Source: Chitinophagaceae bacterium
GTDB lineage: Bacteria > Bacteroidota > Bacteroidia > Chitinophagales > UBA10324
Direction of reading: 5' to 3'
Assembly: GCA_016717285.1 (NCBI GenBank)
Contig: JADKFU010000001.1
Coordinates: forward strand, 186,001-250,000
DNA length: 64,000 nucleotides
The translations under genes and the position numbers were made by a program. The notes beneath the pieces were generated by a model. The model made no database searches. It was not told where the DNA came from and saw only the letters and a list, made by a program, of their open reading frames with translations. This document shows, in pieces, positions 9,675 through 17,780 of the stretch. Positions within the stretch are counted from its first letter, which is position 1. The number at the start of each line of letters is the position of its first letter.

Positions 9675-9743
9675 AATTCCTAATTCCTAATTCCTAATTC
9701 CTAATTCCTAATTCCTAATTCCTAATTCCTAATTCCTAATTCT
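9675..9743. repeat. (AATTCCT)9 tandem array
   Basis: Nine perfect 7-bp units from 9675 to 9737 plus a partial tenth unit. It ends 12 bp before the ATG of the ATP-grasp gene at 9756, so it occupies the place where that gene's promoter would be. The unit is the same family as the GAATTAG-like units at 1.7 kb and 24.2 kb, read on the other strand. Confidence 0.97.
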
Positions 9744-9755
9744 CTATTTTTCGCC

Positions 9756-10799
9756 ATGAAGAATAAGAAGCCACTACCGAAATGGCTGAAATGGGAATTC
9801 TGGCCGTATCGAATTTTTTATATTCCGGTTTATTTTCTCATCATCGTGCATGCAATACGTGCACGGACACTTGCGTATTTCACGTTATCAAATCCGGGTA
9901 TGCGCATGGGTGGATTTTCGAGTTATTCAAAGTTTGAAATTATCAATCAACTCGCACCACGAATTATTCCCAAAACAATTTTATTCAGTACTGTACCATT
10001 ATTGGAGGAATTGATTAAGCGAATGCATTCATCCAACATTTCCTTTCCGATCATTTTAAAACCGGATGAGGGAGAACGTGGCTGGAAGGTGGAAAAAATT
10101 TCCAATGAAGCTGAATCGGAAATATATTTGGCTGATGCGCCACAAAAAATGTTATTGCAGGAATTCATAGATCTGCCGGAAGAGTACGGCATTATGTATT
10201 ACCGCTATCCGAATGAGAAAAAGGGAAATATCAGCTCGGTGATGAAAAGACAATTTCTGACCGTAACAGGTGATGGTAATTCCACTTTGCTGGAATTATT
10301 TCATCAGAGTGAACGCTGTGTCTATCACCTGAACCGGATCACGATAAAGTTTAAGAAGGAGCTGCATACCATTCTTCCCGCAGGAAAAGTAAAAGTGCTC
10401 GAAGAAATCGGTAACCACAATCGTGGTACAACATTCTTCGACGCTCATGAATTAATCAATGATAAACTGGTGGAGGTTTTTGATGAAGCAAGCAGCACCT
10501 TACATGAATTTTATTTCGGTCGCTATGATGTGCGTACACAATCGTATGAGGAAATGCTCAAAGGAAATTTTAAAGTGATAGAAGTAAACGGTGCCAATTC
10601 AGAACCTACACATATTTACGATCCTGAAATGAGTCTGTTAAAAGCCTATCGCGATTTATTCCGGCACTGGAATATCCTGTTCCGCATCAGCATGCAAAAC
10701 CGAAAACGTGGTTTCAAGGCTGCCTCCATGCCTGAATTGTATCGTGCTATTCAAGGGCATTTGAAGGAAAAGGAGGAGCATCCGAATAGGTTGGGGTGA
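9756..10799 (+). CDS. ATP-grasp domain protein of unknown substrate
   Basis: 347 residues. Residues about 20-45 form a hydrophobic stretch (FYIPVYFLIIVHAI) that may anchor or associate it with the membrane. The central and C-terminal part resembles an ATP-grasp ligase. FPIILKPDEGERGWKV is the ATP-binding lysine strand, LLQEFIDLPEEYGIMYYR follows, and FKVIEVNGANSEPTHIYDP is the C-terminal metal/ATP-binding Glu-Asn pattern as in D-Ala-D-Ala ligase-like enzymes. Such enzymes join a carboxylate to an amine or thiol through an acyl-phosphate. The substrate is not recognisable and no pathway genes adjoin it. Its start sits just downstream of the (AATTCCT)9 array. Confidence 0.65.
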   Translation: MKNKKPLPKWLKWEFWPYRIFYIPVYFLIIVHAIRARTLAYFTLSNPGMRMGGFSSYSKFEIINQLAPRIIPKTILFSTVPLLEELIKRMHSSNISFPIILKPDEGERGWKVEKISNEAESEIYLADAPQKMLLQEFIDLPEEYGIMYYRYPNEKKGNISSVMKRQFLTVTGDGNSTLLELFHQSERCVYHLNRITIKFKKELHTILPAGKVKVLEEIGNHNRGTTFFDAHELINDKLVEVFDEASSTLHEFYFGRYDVRTQSYEEMLKGNFKVIEVNGANSEPTHIYDPEMSLLKAYRDLFRHWNILFRISMQNRKRGFKAASMPELYRAIQGHLKEKEEHPNRLG

Positions 10800-10810
10800 C
10801 TGGTGTTGGG

Positions 10811-10962
10811 TTAAATTGTTTAATTGTTTAATTGTTTAATTGTTTAATTGTTTAATTGTTTAATTGTTTAATTGTTTAATTGTTTAATTGTTTAATGGTT
10901 TAATGGTTTAATGGTTTAATGGTTTAATGGTTGAATGGTTGAATGGTTGAATGGTTGAATGG
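10811..10962. repeat. 8-bp tandem array in three successive sequence classes
   Basis: After one variant unit (10811-10818) there are nine copies of TTTAATTG (10819-10890), five of TTTAATGG (10891-10930) and four of TTGAATGG (10931-10962), in register with no gaps. A tail TTGCGGCATTGCCGGAG follows. A related tail, GAATGGTTGCGCAAGCCGGAG, recurs after the next gene at about 11997-12017. Confidence 0.97.
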
Positions 10963-11057
10963 TTGCGGCATTGCCGGAGTGCAATATAACCATCGCGCGA
11001 GTGGATCTTAGCTATAATATATTGGAACAATGTTAACATCAAACTGGCAAATCAATA

Positions 11058-11990
11058 ATGATTGCAACTGCTATTCAGTCCGGCATTGAAACTTTGGAAA
11101 CCAATGCAGCGCTCTTTGAGGAGGTGAATTTTAATAAACGGGCTGAAGCTTTGGATTTTATTGAGTTTCATATAATTGACAGGATGGAAGGATTGCTGCA
11201 AAGAGAAGAACTGAAGGAAAAATTAAAAAACGAATTGAATAGATTACAGCTACGCGCGAATAAGCTCAAAGCTGCGCTGGAAGAAATTGACATTCATTTA
11301 TTTCAGCAGCTCCGGGAGCAAATCCGAACAGCAGCGCACAAGACATTCTGTTTCAGTAAAATTTTGCAAAAGTATCTTGGCGCTTTCAATGACGGTGTTG
11401 ACGAATCGTATAACATTGGCTATGACAACCTTGATAGTTTTATAAACGGATTACTATCTTATAAAGCCATTCCTGAACAAAAAAAAATGGAGGAAACGGA
11501 AATGGTTTTTTATCAGAAAACGCCGGCAAGAATAATTTTCACGATGTCTGAGTCGGCGAATATAAAATCCGATGATGTCTTTTTTGATATAGGTTCCGGT
11601 TTAGGTCAGGTTGTACTTCTTATGAATTTGATGAGCGGAGTTACCGCTAAAGGAATTGAATACGAACCTGCTTTCTGTGATTATGCAAATGAAGTTGTGT
11701 CAGAGCTGAATTTATCCCATGTAGAATTCATCAACGCAGATGCAAGAGAAGTGGATTATTCTCAGGGAACAATATTTTTTATGTATACTCCTTTTGAAGG
11801 AAAAATGATGGAAGACATGTTGGAGCTATTGCAAAAACAGTCGCGGAAAAGAGTAATCAGGATTTTTACTTATGGACCATGTTCTATCCGTGTAGCCGGG
11901 CAGAATTGGCTGATGTGTCTTAGCGGGAAAGTGGATGATATTTATAAACTGTATGAGTTTAAAAGTTTAATGTCGAAGGAGAGTGGTTAA
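11058..11990 (+). CDS. DOT1-like SAM-dependent methyltransferase
   Basis: 310 residues. The N-terminal half (about 1-120) is helical and rich in Glu/Lys/Leu, a likely coiled coil. The C-terminal half is a class I methyltransferase. Motif I is VFFDIGSGLGQVV near residue 180, the acidic end of strand 2 is GIEYEP, NADAREVDY follows motif II, and FFMYTPFEG occupies the motif IV position. The DIGSGLGQ pattern resembles DOT1/KMT4-like enzymes, but no bacterial target can be deduced. The stop TAA at 11988-11990 lies in degenerate octamer sequence. The gene is framed by octamer-derived repeats on both sides. Confidence 0.72.
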   Translation: MIATAIQSGIETLETNAALFEEVNFNKRAEALDFIEFHIIDRMEGLLQREELKEKLKNELNRLQLRANKLKAALEEIDIHLFQQLREQIRTAAHKTFCFSKILQKYLGAFNDGVDESYNIGYDNLDSFINGLLSYKAIPEQKKMEETEMVFYQKTPARIIFTMSESANIKSDDVFFDIGSGLGQVVLLMNLMSGVTAKGIEYEPAFCDYANEVVSELNLSHVEFINADAREVDYSQGTIFFMYTPFEGKMMEDMLELLQKQSRKRVIRIFTYGPCSIRVAGQNWLMCLSGKVDDIYKLYEFKSLMSKESG

Positions 11991-12097
11991 ATGGCTGAAT
12001 GGTTGCGCAAGCCGGAGATAAGTCCGGTATTAAATAAACAGATTCGTTTTCGTCCGCTTATAACCTGTCATCAAACAATAAGGAGATTATTGATTAA

Positions 12098-14608
12098 TCA
12101 CTCTTTCACAATCTTCCTGATCCCAATATTGTTTTTGCTTTTCAATTCCAGGAAATAAATTCCCGAAGCAATCGAATGCAGATCAACGATCCTGTCATTC
12201 GCCATCAATAAATCCTGGTATATGATTCGTCCGTTAATGTCGCTAAGGATTGCAGACACAGGTTCATTAACTGATTTTATAAAAAGATCCGATTGCACCG
12301 GATTCGGATAAACGGAAGCCGCGACGCTATTCAATTGTGTATGTTCTATTCCCACATTGTTTGTATCTAAAACAGCCGTCCACATGCCTCTGCCATGTGT
12401 GAATATAAAAACACGTCTGTCGGTAGGACGCACTTTCACTTGTTGCACAACCACATTCGGAATCGTGTTGTCCTTCACCCAATGTTGTCCGCCATCTGTG
12501 GTGATGTACAATCCGAAATCAGTTCCCGCCAGGAAAAAATCATTCGGACGTGCCGGATCAATATCAATATAGTTTACAGGAAGCCCTGCCGGAAGATCTC
12601 CGCTGATACTCGTCCAAACAGGTGTTGTGGTTGCATTGGTTACTTTCCACAAGCGAGGCTGCGCAGAGAAATTGCTGAATGAAACATAACAGATGCTTTT
12701 ATCTGCAGGATGCACCACGATGTTAGAAATAAAATCATTGGTAACGGTTGAAGGTACTGATGAGTTAAGATTTACTTCATCACCGGCCACTGCATTGTAT
12801 CCATCTTCAATACGATAAAAAATTGCATTCTCACCACCAATATAAATGGTGGCGCTGAAATCATTGGACAAGCCAATTGCATATGGAGAAAGCCCGCCGA
12901 TAATGGTGTTCGTGACAGGTTCCCATCCAAATCCTCCATCTAAAGTTTGCCACACTCTTTTTTGTGTAACAAACAGCAGTTGATCTCCATTAACAAGATT
13001 GATTTCAAACGGATTGATAAACCAGGCACCATCATCTATTGTGCCGTCATCGTTGGCGTCCATTGCGCCATAAATCGGATAGAAACTTGGAAACGCGTAA
13101 TCTGCATCATCTGCACGGTGTATTGTTCCGTCCTGGTAAGAAACATAGGCAATGGTATTGTATTGCTGGTTTACAGCATTGTAAGATCCGTCGCCACCAA
13201 ATATATCGTTGAATTCGCCATTGCCCGCTAAACAGGAATGAGTTCCATTGTCCTGCGCACCACCTAATGCGTTGATGCCGGTGGGGAAAAATGAACCTGC
13301 ATAATATTGTAGCGTATTGTAATTGTTGTTGAGGATCGTTTGATTATAAGCGATCTCATCGGTGCGCATCCGGTAGATGCCGCCATCATTCCCTTCATAC
13401 AATCTTGATGGGTCATCTGGGTTGAAAACGGTTACATGGTGATCAGGATGAATGTTGATGCATTTTTTCCAGATTATTCCGCCATCTGATGAATAGACGA
13501 CATCACCCACACCAAAAACAATAAAATCAGGATCGTCCGGCTTAACGGCCATAGTCATTGAATACCAGGGAAATGACATGTAGAAAGCAAAATCAACATC
13601 AGGATTTCCCACTGCAATCCAACTCAATCCTGCATCGGTTGATTTGTAAAATCCTTTGATGCCGGAATAATATGCACTCCCTGATTTTTCAAAAGCCGCG
13701 TAAAGAATGCTCGTATCACTTGGTGCCTGAGCAATTTCTATACGCGCAAAACTTCCTGCAGCCGGTAAGCCGGCAGTCACTAATTGAAAAGTTCCGGAAT
13801 CACCATTTGCCGAATAATAAATACCAGCACCATTTACTCCTATCCATATGCTTCCGGAAGGCGTTACTTCAAGGTCATTAATCGCTTTGGTGGTGCTGTA
13901 AATTTTTTCCACGCTGTCACCGCCATTAAACGATCTGTGCAAACCACCTCCTGATGTGGCGATATAAATTCCGTCGCTGTCGATAGGTGAGGTGGCTATT
14001 CTTGGCAGGTAGTCAAATGCAGTTGCGTCAGTAGAAGGAAGTTGCTGAAAAGTAATTCCATGATCAGTGCTTTTGTAAATACCATTACCGGGAATACCTG
14101 CTGAGTTGCCGGCGATTTCTCCTGTTGCAGCGTAAATTATGTCGTGGTTGAAATGATCCTGAACCAAACAAGAGATGGCAAGTGAGCTCATGTAATCATT
14201 TACCGGCGACCAGTTTGCTCCGGAGTCAGCGGAAAACCAGATGCCACCTGAAATGCCCGCAGCAAAAATATGATTGCTGTTATCGGCATCCAGTAGTAGT
14301 GCACGTGTTCTGCCGCCAAAATTTTCAGGACCTAATTCCTGGATATTGAAAATTTGCTGGTCGCGATTTACGGTGTTGAGTTGCTGCGCCGCAATCGCTG
14401 TAAAAGGCAAGCGTGGAATATTCCCATTGGCATCTTTCTTCATCCGGAAATATTGCTCCCAATAGCCAGGATCATCCGGCGATTCAGCTGCTCTTTCCTT
14501 GTTCCATTGTGCTGACCATGAAGGCGCACCGAGAAAAGAAGGCAATTGTGCAAGAACAGTTGTTGGAAACAACAGGATTGTAATCAGCAATAGGTGTAAT
14601 TTCATCAT
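12098..14608 (-). CDS. Secreted Asp-box/sialidase-like beta-propeller protein with T9SS sorting tail
   Basis: 836 residues with an N-terminal signal peptide (MMKLHLLLITILLFPTTVLA). The body contains repeated Asp-box motifs of the type SxDxGxxW, for example FSADSGANW, KSTDHGITF, KSTDAGLSW, TLDGGFGW and TTDGGQHW. These mark the blades of a VPS10/BNR-type propeller. The last about 80 residues (VYPNPVQSDLFI through YFLELKSKNNIGIRKIVKE) form a Por/T9SS type A sorting domain, so the protein crosses the outer membrane by the type IX system. No catalytic signature of sialidases is evident, so a binding or adhesion role is as likely as hydrolysis. Monocistronic. Confidence 0.88.
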   Translation of the reverse strand: MMKLHLLLITILLFPTTVLAQLPSFLGAPSWSAQWNKERAAESPDDPGYWEQYFRMKKDANGNIPRLPFTAIAAQQLNTVNRDQQIFNIQELGPENFGGRTRALLLDADNSNHIFAAGISGGIWFSADSGANWSPVNDYMSSLAISCLVQDHFNHDIIYAATGEIAGNSAGIPGNGIYKSTDHGITFQQLPSTDATAFDYLPRIATSPIDSDGIYIATSGGGLHRSFNGGDSVEKIYSTTKAINDLEVTPSGSIWIGVNGAGIYYSANGDSGTFQLVTAGLPAAGSFARIEIAQAPSDTSILYAAFEKSGSAYYSGIKGFYKSTDAGLSWIAVGNPDVDFAFYMSFPWYSMTMAVKPDDPDFIVFGVGDVVYSSDGGIIWKKCINIHPDHHVTVFNPDDPSRLYEGNDGGIYRMRTDEIAYNQTILNNNYNTLQYYAGSFFPTGINALGGAQDNGTHSCLAGNGEFNDIFGGDGSYNAVNQQYNTIAYVSYQDGTIHRADDADYAFPSFYPIYGAMDANDDGTIDDGAWFINPFEINLVNGDQLLFVTQKRVWQTLDGGFGWEPVTNTIIGGLSPYAIGLSNDFSATIYIGGENAIFYRIEDGYNAVAGDEVNLNSSVPSTVTNDFISNIVVHPADKSICYVSFSNFSAQPRLWKVTNATTTPVWTSISGDLPAGLPVNYIDIDPARPNDFFLAGTDFGLYITTDGGQHWVKDNTIPNVVVQQVKVRPTDRRVFIFTHGRGMWTAVLDTNNVGIEHTQLNSVAASVYPNPVQSDLFIKSVNEPVSAILSDINGRIIYQDLLMANDRIVDLHSIASGIYFLELKSKNNIGIRKIVKE

Positions 14609-14830
14609 GGTTTTGAATGGTGGAATGGGCGCATGACGAAGTTTATGTTGTTTGTTTTCTTCCGTGTAAATCCATGCTTCGGTGGCAACTGTAAATTCAA
14701 TCTAAAACCACTTCGGCCCGAAACACACTTCTGTTTATCGTACACCCTGCGCGCAAATATATAGCTATTGCATGATTATAAATTTCTACTTTTATCGACT
14801 GCCTCACTCGATAATTTACGATGATTTTTT

Positions 14831-15556
14831 ATGAATGATTTCAAAACACTTTCAATCATTATTCCGGTCTATAATGAAGGTAAAACCATTCACCTTATTC
14901 TCGACCGTATTAAAAATGTTTCATTAACCAATGGTATTGAAAAAGAAGTGATCATCGTGAATGATTGTTCGAAAGACAATACAGAAGAGAGTATTCAAAC
15001 CTACCGGGAAAATAATCCTGCGGTGAATATTCAATATTTCAAACACGAACAAAATGCAGGAAAGGGTGCTGCCTTGCACACGGGCATTAGTAAAGCAACC
15101 GGTGAATACCTCATCATCCAGGATGCTGATCTGGAATATGATCCTGATGAATACAACATTCTATTGAAACCAATTTTGTCGGGATTCGCAGATGTGGTGT
15201 ACGGCTCCAGGTTCATGGGAGGAAAGCCGCACCGGTTACTTTTTTACTGGCATTCTATCGGAAACAAAATGCTCACTTCACTTTGCAATATGTTTTCCGG
15301 GTTGAATATGACAGACATGGAAACATGTTATAAACTGTTCCGCACAGATATTATTCAGTTGCTTAAGCTCAGGGAAAAACGATTTGGATTTGAACCGGAG
15401 GTTACTTTAAAACTCTCCCGTATTCCCAATGTGCGCATTTATGAAGTCGGCATATCTTATTACGGTCGTACTTATGCTGAAGGAAAAAAGATCAGTTGGA
15501 AGGATGGGTTTAGGGCGATCTACTGTATATTGAAATATGGGGTTTTCTCGAAGTAA
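14831..15556 (+). CDS. Glycosyltransferase family 2, polyprenyl-phosphate mannosyl/glucosyl transferase type
   Basis: 241 residues, a GT-A fold. LSIIIPVYNEGKTI opens the nucleotide-binding domain, followed by IIVNDCSKDNTE and then QDADLEYDPDEY, where the Asp pair binds metal and the sugar nucleotide. VYGSRFMGGKPHR, CYKLFRT and EKRFGFEPEV match the DPM1-like subgroup that transfers sugar from UDP or GDP to a polyprenyl phosphate. There are no C-terminal membrane helices, so it is probably a peripheral inner-membrane enzyme. It could also act in glycan priming. It stands alone. Confidence 0.88.
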   Translation: MNDFKTLSIIIPVYNEGKTIHLILDRIKNVSLTNGIEKEVIIVNDCSKDNTEESIQTYRENNPAVNIQYFKHEQNAGKGAALHTGISKATGEYLIIQDADLEYDPDEYNILLKPILSGFADVVYGSRFMGGKPHRLLFYWHSIGNKMLTSLCNMFSGLNMTDMETCYKLFRTDIIQLLKLREKRFGFEPEVTLKLSRIPNVRIYEVGISYYGRTYAEGKKISWKDGFRAIYCILKYGVFSK

Positions 15557-15659
15557 TGCTTGTTGATTTTTGCAAACATTGTTTAATTGTTAAATTGTTG
15601 TTGGTCTTTCGATACAGTTCGTGTAAACAATTAGACAGTTAAGCAATTATGCAATTTAT

Positions 15660-15845
15660 TCAAAGCGGATCTAAAGCCACTTCAGTGAGAAATGATTCTA
15701 TTTCAGCTATGGAAACAGGTTCATTCATAAATTCAATAGTCTGATCGTGTTCTACTCCTTTGAAGTATATCAGTTGTTCGCGGAATAATCTTTCGTTGAA
15801 AAGTTCGCCAAATAACTCAAGCGCCTTCGCTTCAATTTGTGAGCA
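15660..15845 (-). pseudogene. Remnant C-terminal coding fragment, unrecognised
   Basis: On the minus strand a 61-codon open frame ending in TGA reads as plausible protein (…KALELFGELFNERLFREQL…, then a PVSIAEIESFLTEVALDPL end). It has no usable start: the frame is closed upstream by TGA at 15848-15846, and the only internal ATG would leave 17 residues. It looks like the 3' end of a deleted gene. The tail reminds me of C-termini of AbiEii-type nucleotidyltransferases, but this is a weak impression. It sits in a 369-bp gap whose left part (about 15575-15655) holds degenerate TTTAATTG-like repeats. Confidence 0.35.
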
Positions 15846-15925
15846 TCAAACCTTCCCTTGTTAACATTTCATTTGCACCAACACTTACTTCACTTCTCTA
15901 ACTTTCGCACCTGAAAATATATAAC

Positions 15926-16417
15926 ATGAGCGAAGGGTTTCTTGAGCGGTTTAATCACAGGCGCATTGCGACAGAAAATTCATTTTTCCTGTTTCTTCGC
16001 CGTATCAGTTTGCCATTGTCAAGATTTGCTTTTTTTATCGTGTTTTTTTGGTTTGGCATTTTAAAGATGATGGAGCTGAGTCCGGCTAATGCTGTTGTGC
16101 ATACCATCTATGAACATTCGGCCTGGTTTATTCCATGGCATATCTTCATCATTTTATTTGGTGCCTATGAATGTGTGATCGGTATTATTCTCTTGTTTCC
16201 AGGAAAGGAGAAATGGGCGCTTTATATGCTGGTACCACATGCAATTACCACTTTTGCTCCACTTGTTTTACTGCCGGCATTAACCTGGAAAAGTATCATG
16301 GTGCCCAACCTGATAGGTCAGTATATCATAAAAAATCTCGTGATCATCTCGCTTGCTATTTTTATTGCTTCGTTTGAGGCAGAGCATCGCTTGCAAAAGA
16401 AATTGCGTGGAAAATAA
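15926..16417 (+). CDS. DUF417/DoxX-like integral membrane protein
   Basis: 163 residues with four predicted transmembrane helices (about 30-50, 70-95, 100-125, 130-155). The segment FFIVFFWFGILKM near residue 35 is typical of the YkgB/DUF417 branch of DoxX-like inner-membrane proteins. The C-terminus is basic (HRLQKKLRGK) and probably cytoplasmic. Function is not established for the family. It converges with the DUF3109 gene, whose stop lies 14 bp away. A TAACTTTCG-like box at about 15898 may serve as its promoter. Confidence 0.75.
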   Translation: MSEGFLERFNHRRIATENSFFLFLRRISLPLSRFAFFIVFFWFGILKMMELSPANAVVHTIYEHSAWFIPWHIFIILFGAYECVIGIILLFPGKEKWALYMLVPHAITTFAPLVLLPALTWKSIMVPNLIGQYIIKNLVIISLAIFIASFEAEHRLQKKLRGK

Positions 16418-16431
16418 TAATTCCAACCGCG

Positions 16432-17022
16432 TTATTTATCTGTAAGACTGGATTTTTCATTTTTAAAAACCACAGCACCTTCCAGTTGTTTAAACCATTC
16501 AGCGCCATATTTCCTGATAAGCGCATCTTTCACAAATTGATAAACGGAAACGCCAAGCTCTTTCCCATTTTTGCAAGCCGGTGAACAAACGTCCCATTGG
16601 TTATAATTCACTGCATCATAATCACCATATTTTGTAATTCTCACAGGATAAAGATGGCAGGAGACTGGTTTTCGGAATGTTGTCTTACCATCAAAGTATG
16701 CCTTTTCAATGGCACATTGTGCGATACCATTTTCAAAAAAAACATACGCGCATTGTTTCATTCCCAAAACGAGTGGCGTAACAAAATCACCTTCGCTGTC
16801 AATGAGCCATTTACCGAATTTTTCAACGGATTCTATGCCTTCGGCAGTCATGTAAGGCTTCACCGATTCATAAATTTCTTCCAGTATAGCAGTTTCTTCA
16901 AAATCAAGCGGAGCGCCTGAATCACCGGCCACGCAACAAGCACCTTTACATTTGTCTAAAGCACAAACAAATTTCTTTTCCAGCAAGTCATCAGAAACAA
17001 TGGTGCGGTCAATAAGGATCAT
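16432..17022 (-). CDS. DUF3109 family cysteine-rich protein
   Basis: 196 residues. It begins MILIDRTIVSDDLLEKKFVC and has the family cysteine cluster CKGACCVAGDSGAPL near residue 25. Further cysteines occur in MKQCAYVF, QCAIE, PVSCHLYPVR and WDVCSPAC. Eight conserved cysteines spaced this way suggest a metal or Fe-S site, similar to zinc/iron-chelating YkgJ-like proteins. The family is near-universal in Bacteroidota but its role is unknown. No signal peptide, so it is cytoplasmic. Confidence 0.88.
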   Translation of the reverse strand: MILIDRTIVSDDLLEKKFVCALDKCKGACCVAGDSGAPLDFEETAILEEIYESVKPYMTAEGIESVEKFGKWLIDSEGDFVTPLVLGMKQCAYVFFENGIAQCAIEKAYFDGKTTFRKPVSCHLYPVRITKYGDYDAVNYNQWDVCSPACKNGKELGVSVYQFVKDALIRKYGAEWFKQLEGAVVFKNEKSSLTDK

Positions 17023-17077
17023 GAGCTAAAAATAGACATGAATCTGAAATAAATTACGGGAGAAACAGGAAGCAACA

Positions 17078-17713
17078 TTATATTTTCCGACCTGGAAACG
17101 CTTTGCTGATTGCTTCTGTCACTGAATGAACACGTAGTTTTTCATACATGCGTTTGATATAGGTGCGGACTGTTTCCAAAGTAACTTTTAATTCAGAGGC
17201 AATCATTTTATAACTGTAACCATTTACCAGGAGTTGTAAAACCTGTTGTTCCCGTTGCGTCAGTTTATCTACTTCTTCGCTGCGCGCAGGTTGTTTGGGA
17301 AATAATTGCAACACTTTGCGGGCAATGGAAGATGTCATGGGAGCTCCACCGTCAACCACATCGCGGATGGCATCAAGGATTCTTGCAGGTGGAGTTTTTT
17401 TCAGCAAATAACCGGTGGCACCTGCGCAGATGGCTTCAAACACACGGTCGTTGTCTTCGAATACAGTAAGTATCAAAACATTTACATCCGGAAATTTCTT
17501 TCTGATAATCTTCAGCCCCTCGATTCCATTTACACCTGCCATTTCAATATCCATCAACACCACACCCGGCTTCAGCACCTCCACTTGTGCTTCCACTTCA
17601 TTACAGTTTTCATATGCACCGCAAAGTTCAAAACCTTCGGCTTTACTGATGAGTGATGACAGGCTTTCCCGGAGGAAATTATTGTCTTCATAAATTATTA
17701 CATTGATGGGCAT
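17078..17713 (-). CDS. NarL/FixJ-type response regulator
   Basis: 211 residues. The N-terminal receiver domain has acidic residues at 9-10 (YEDN), the phospho-acceptor Asp55 in VVLMDIEMAG, a Thr switch (LILTVFEDN) and Lys in LLKKTPP. The C-terminal LuxR-type helix-turn-helix is LTQREQQVLQLLVNGYSYK followed by LETVRTYIKRMYEKL. It is 67 bp downstream of and co-oriented with the large sensor kinase and is almost certainly its phosphorylation partner. Targets are unknown. Confidence 0.94.
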   Translation of the reverse strand: MPINVIIYEDNNFLRESLSSLISKAEGFELCGAYENCNEVEAQVEVLKPGVVLMDIEMAGVNGIEGLKIIRKKFPDVNVLILTVFEDNDRVFEAICAGATGYLLKKTPPARILDAIRDVVDGGAPMTSSIARKVLQLFPKQPARSEEVDKLTQREQQVLQLLVNGYSYKMIASELKVTLETVRTYIKRMYEKLRVHSVTEAISKAFPGRKI

Positions 17714-17780
17714 GGCAGTGAATAAGTGAATGTTAATTGCGCAAATGTAAGATGGAATGCATTAATCATGCGTCCCATCA

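Noticed and set aside
10811..10962. Octamer array as a CRISPR or replication origin iteron set
   Set aside because: Units are contiguous with no spacers, and no replication initiator gene or DnaA-box cluster is adjacent.
12098..14608. Active sialidase
   Set aside because: Asp-boxes are present but I see no arginine triad or RIP/FRIP motif; they mark a propeller only.
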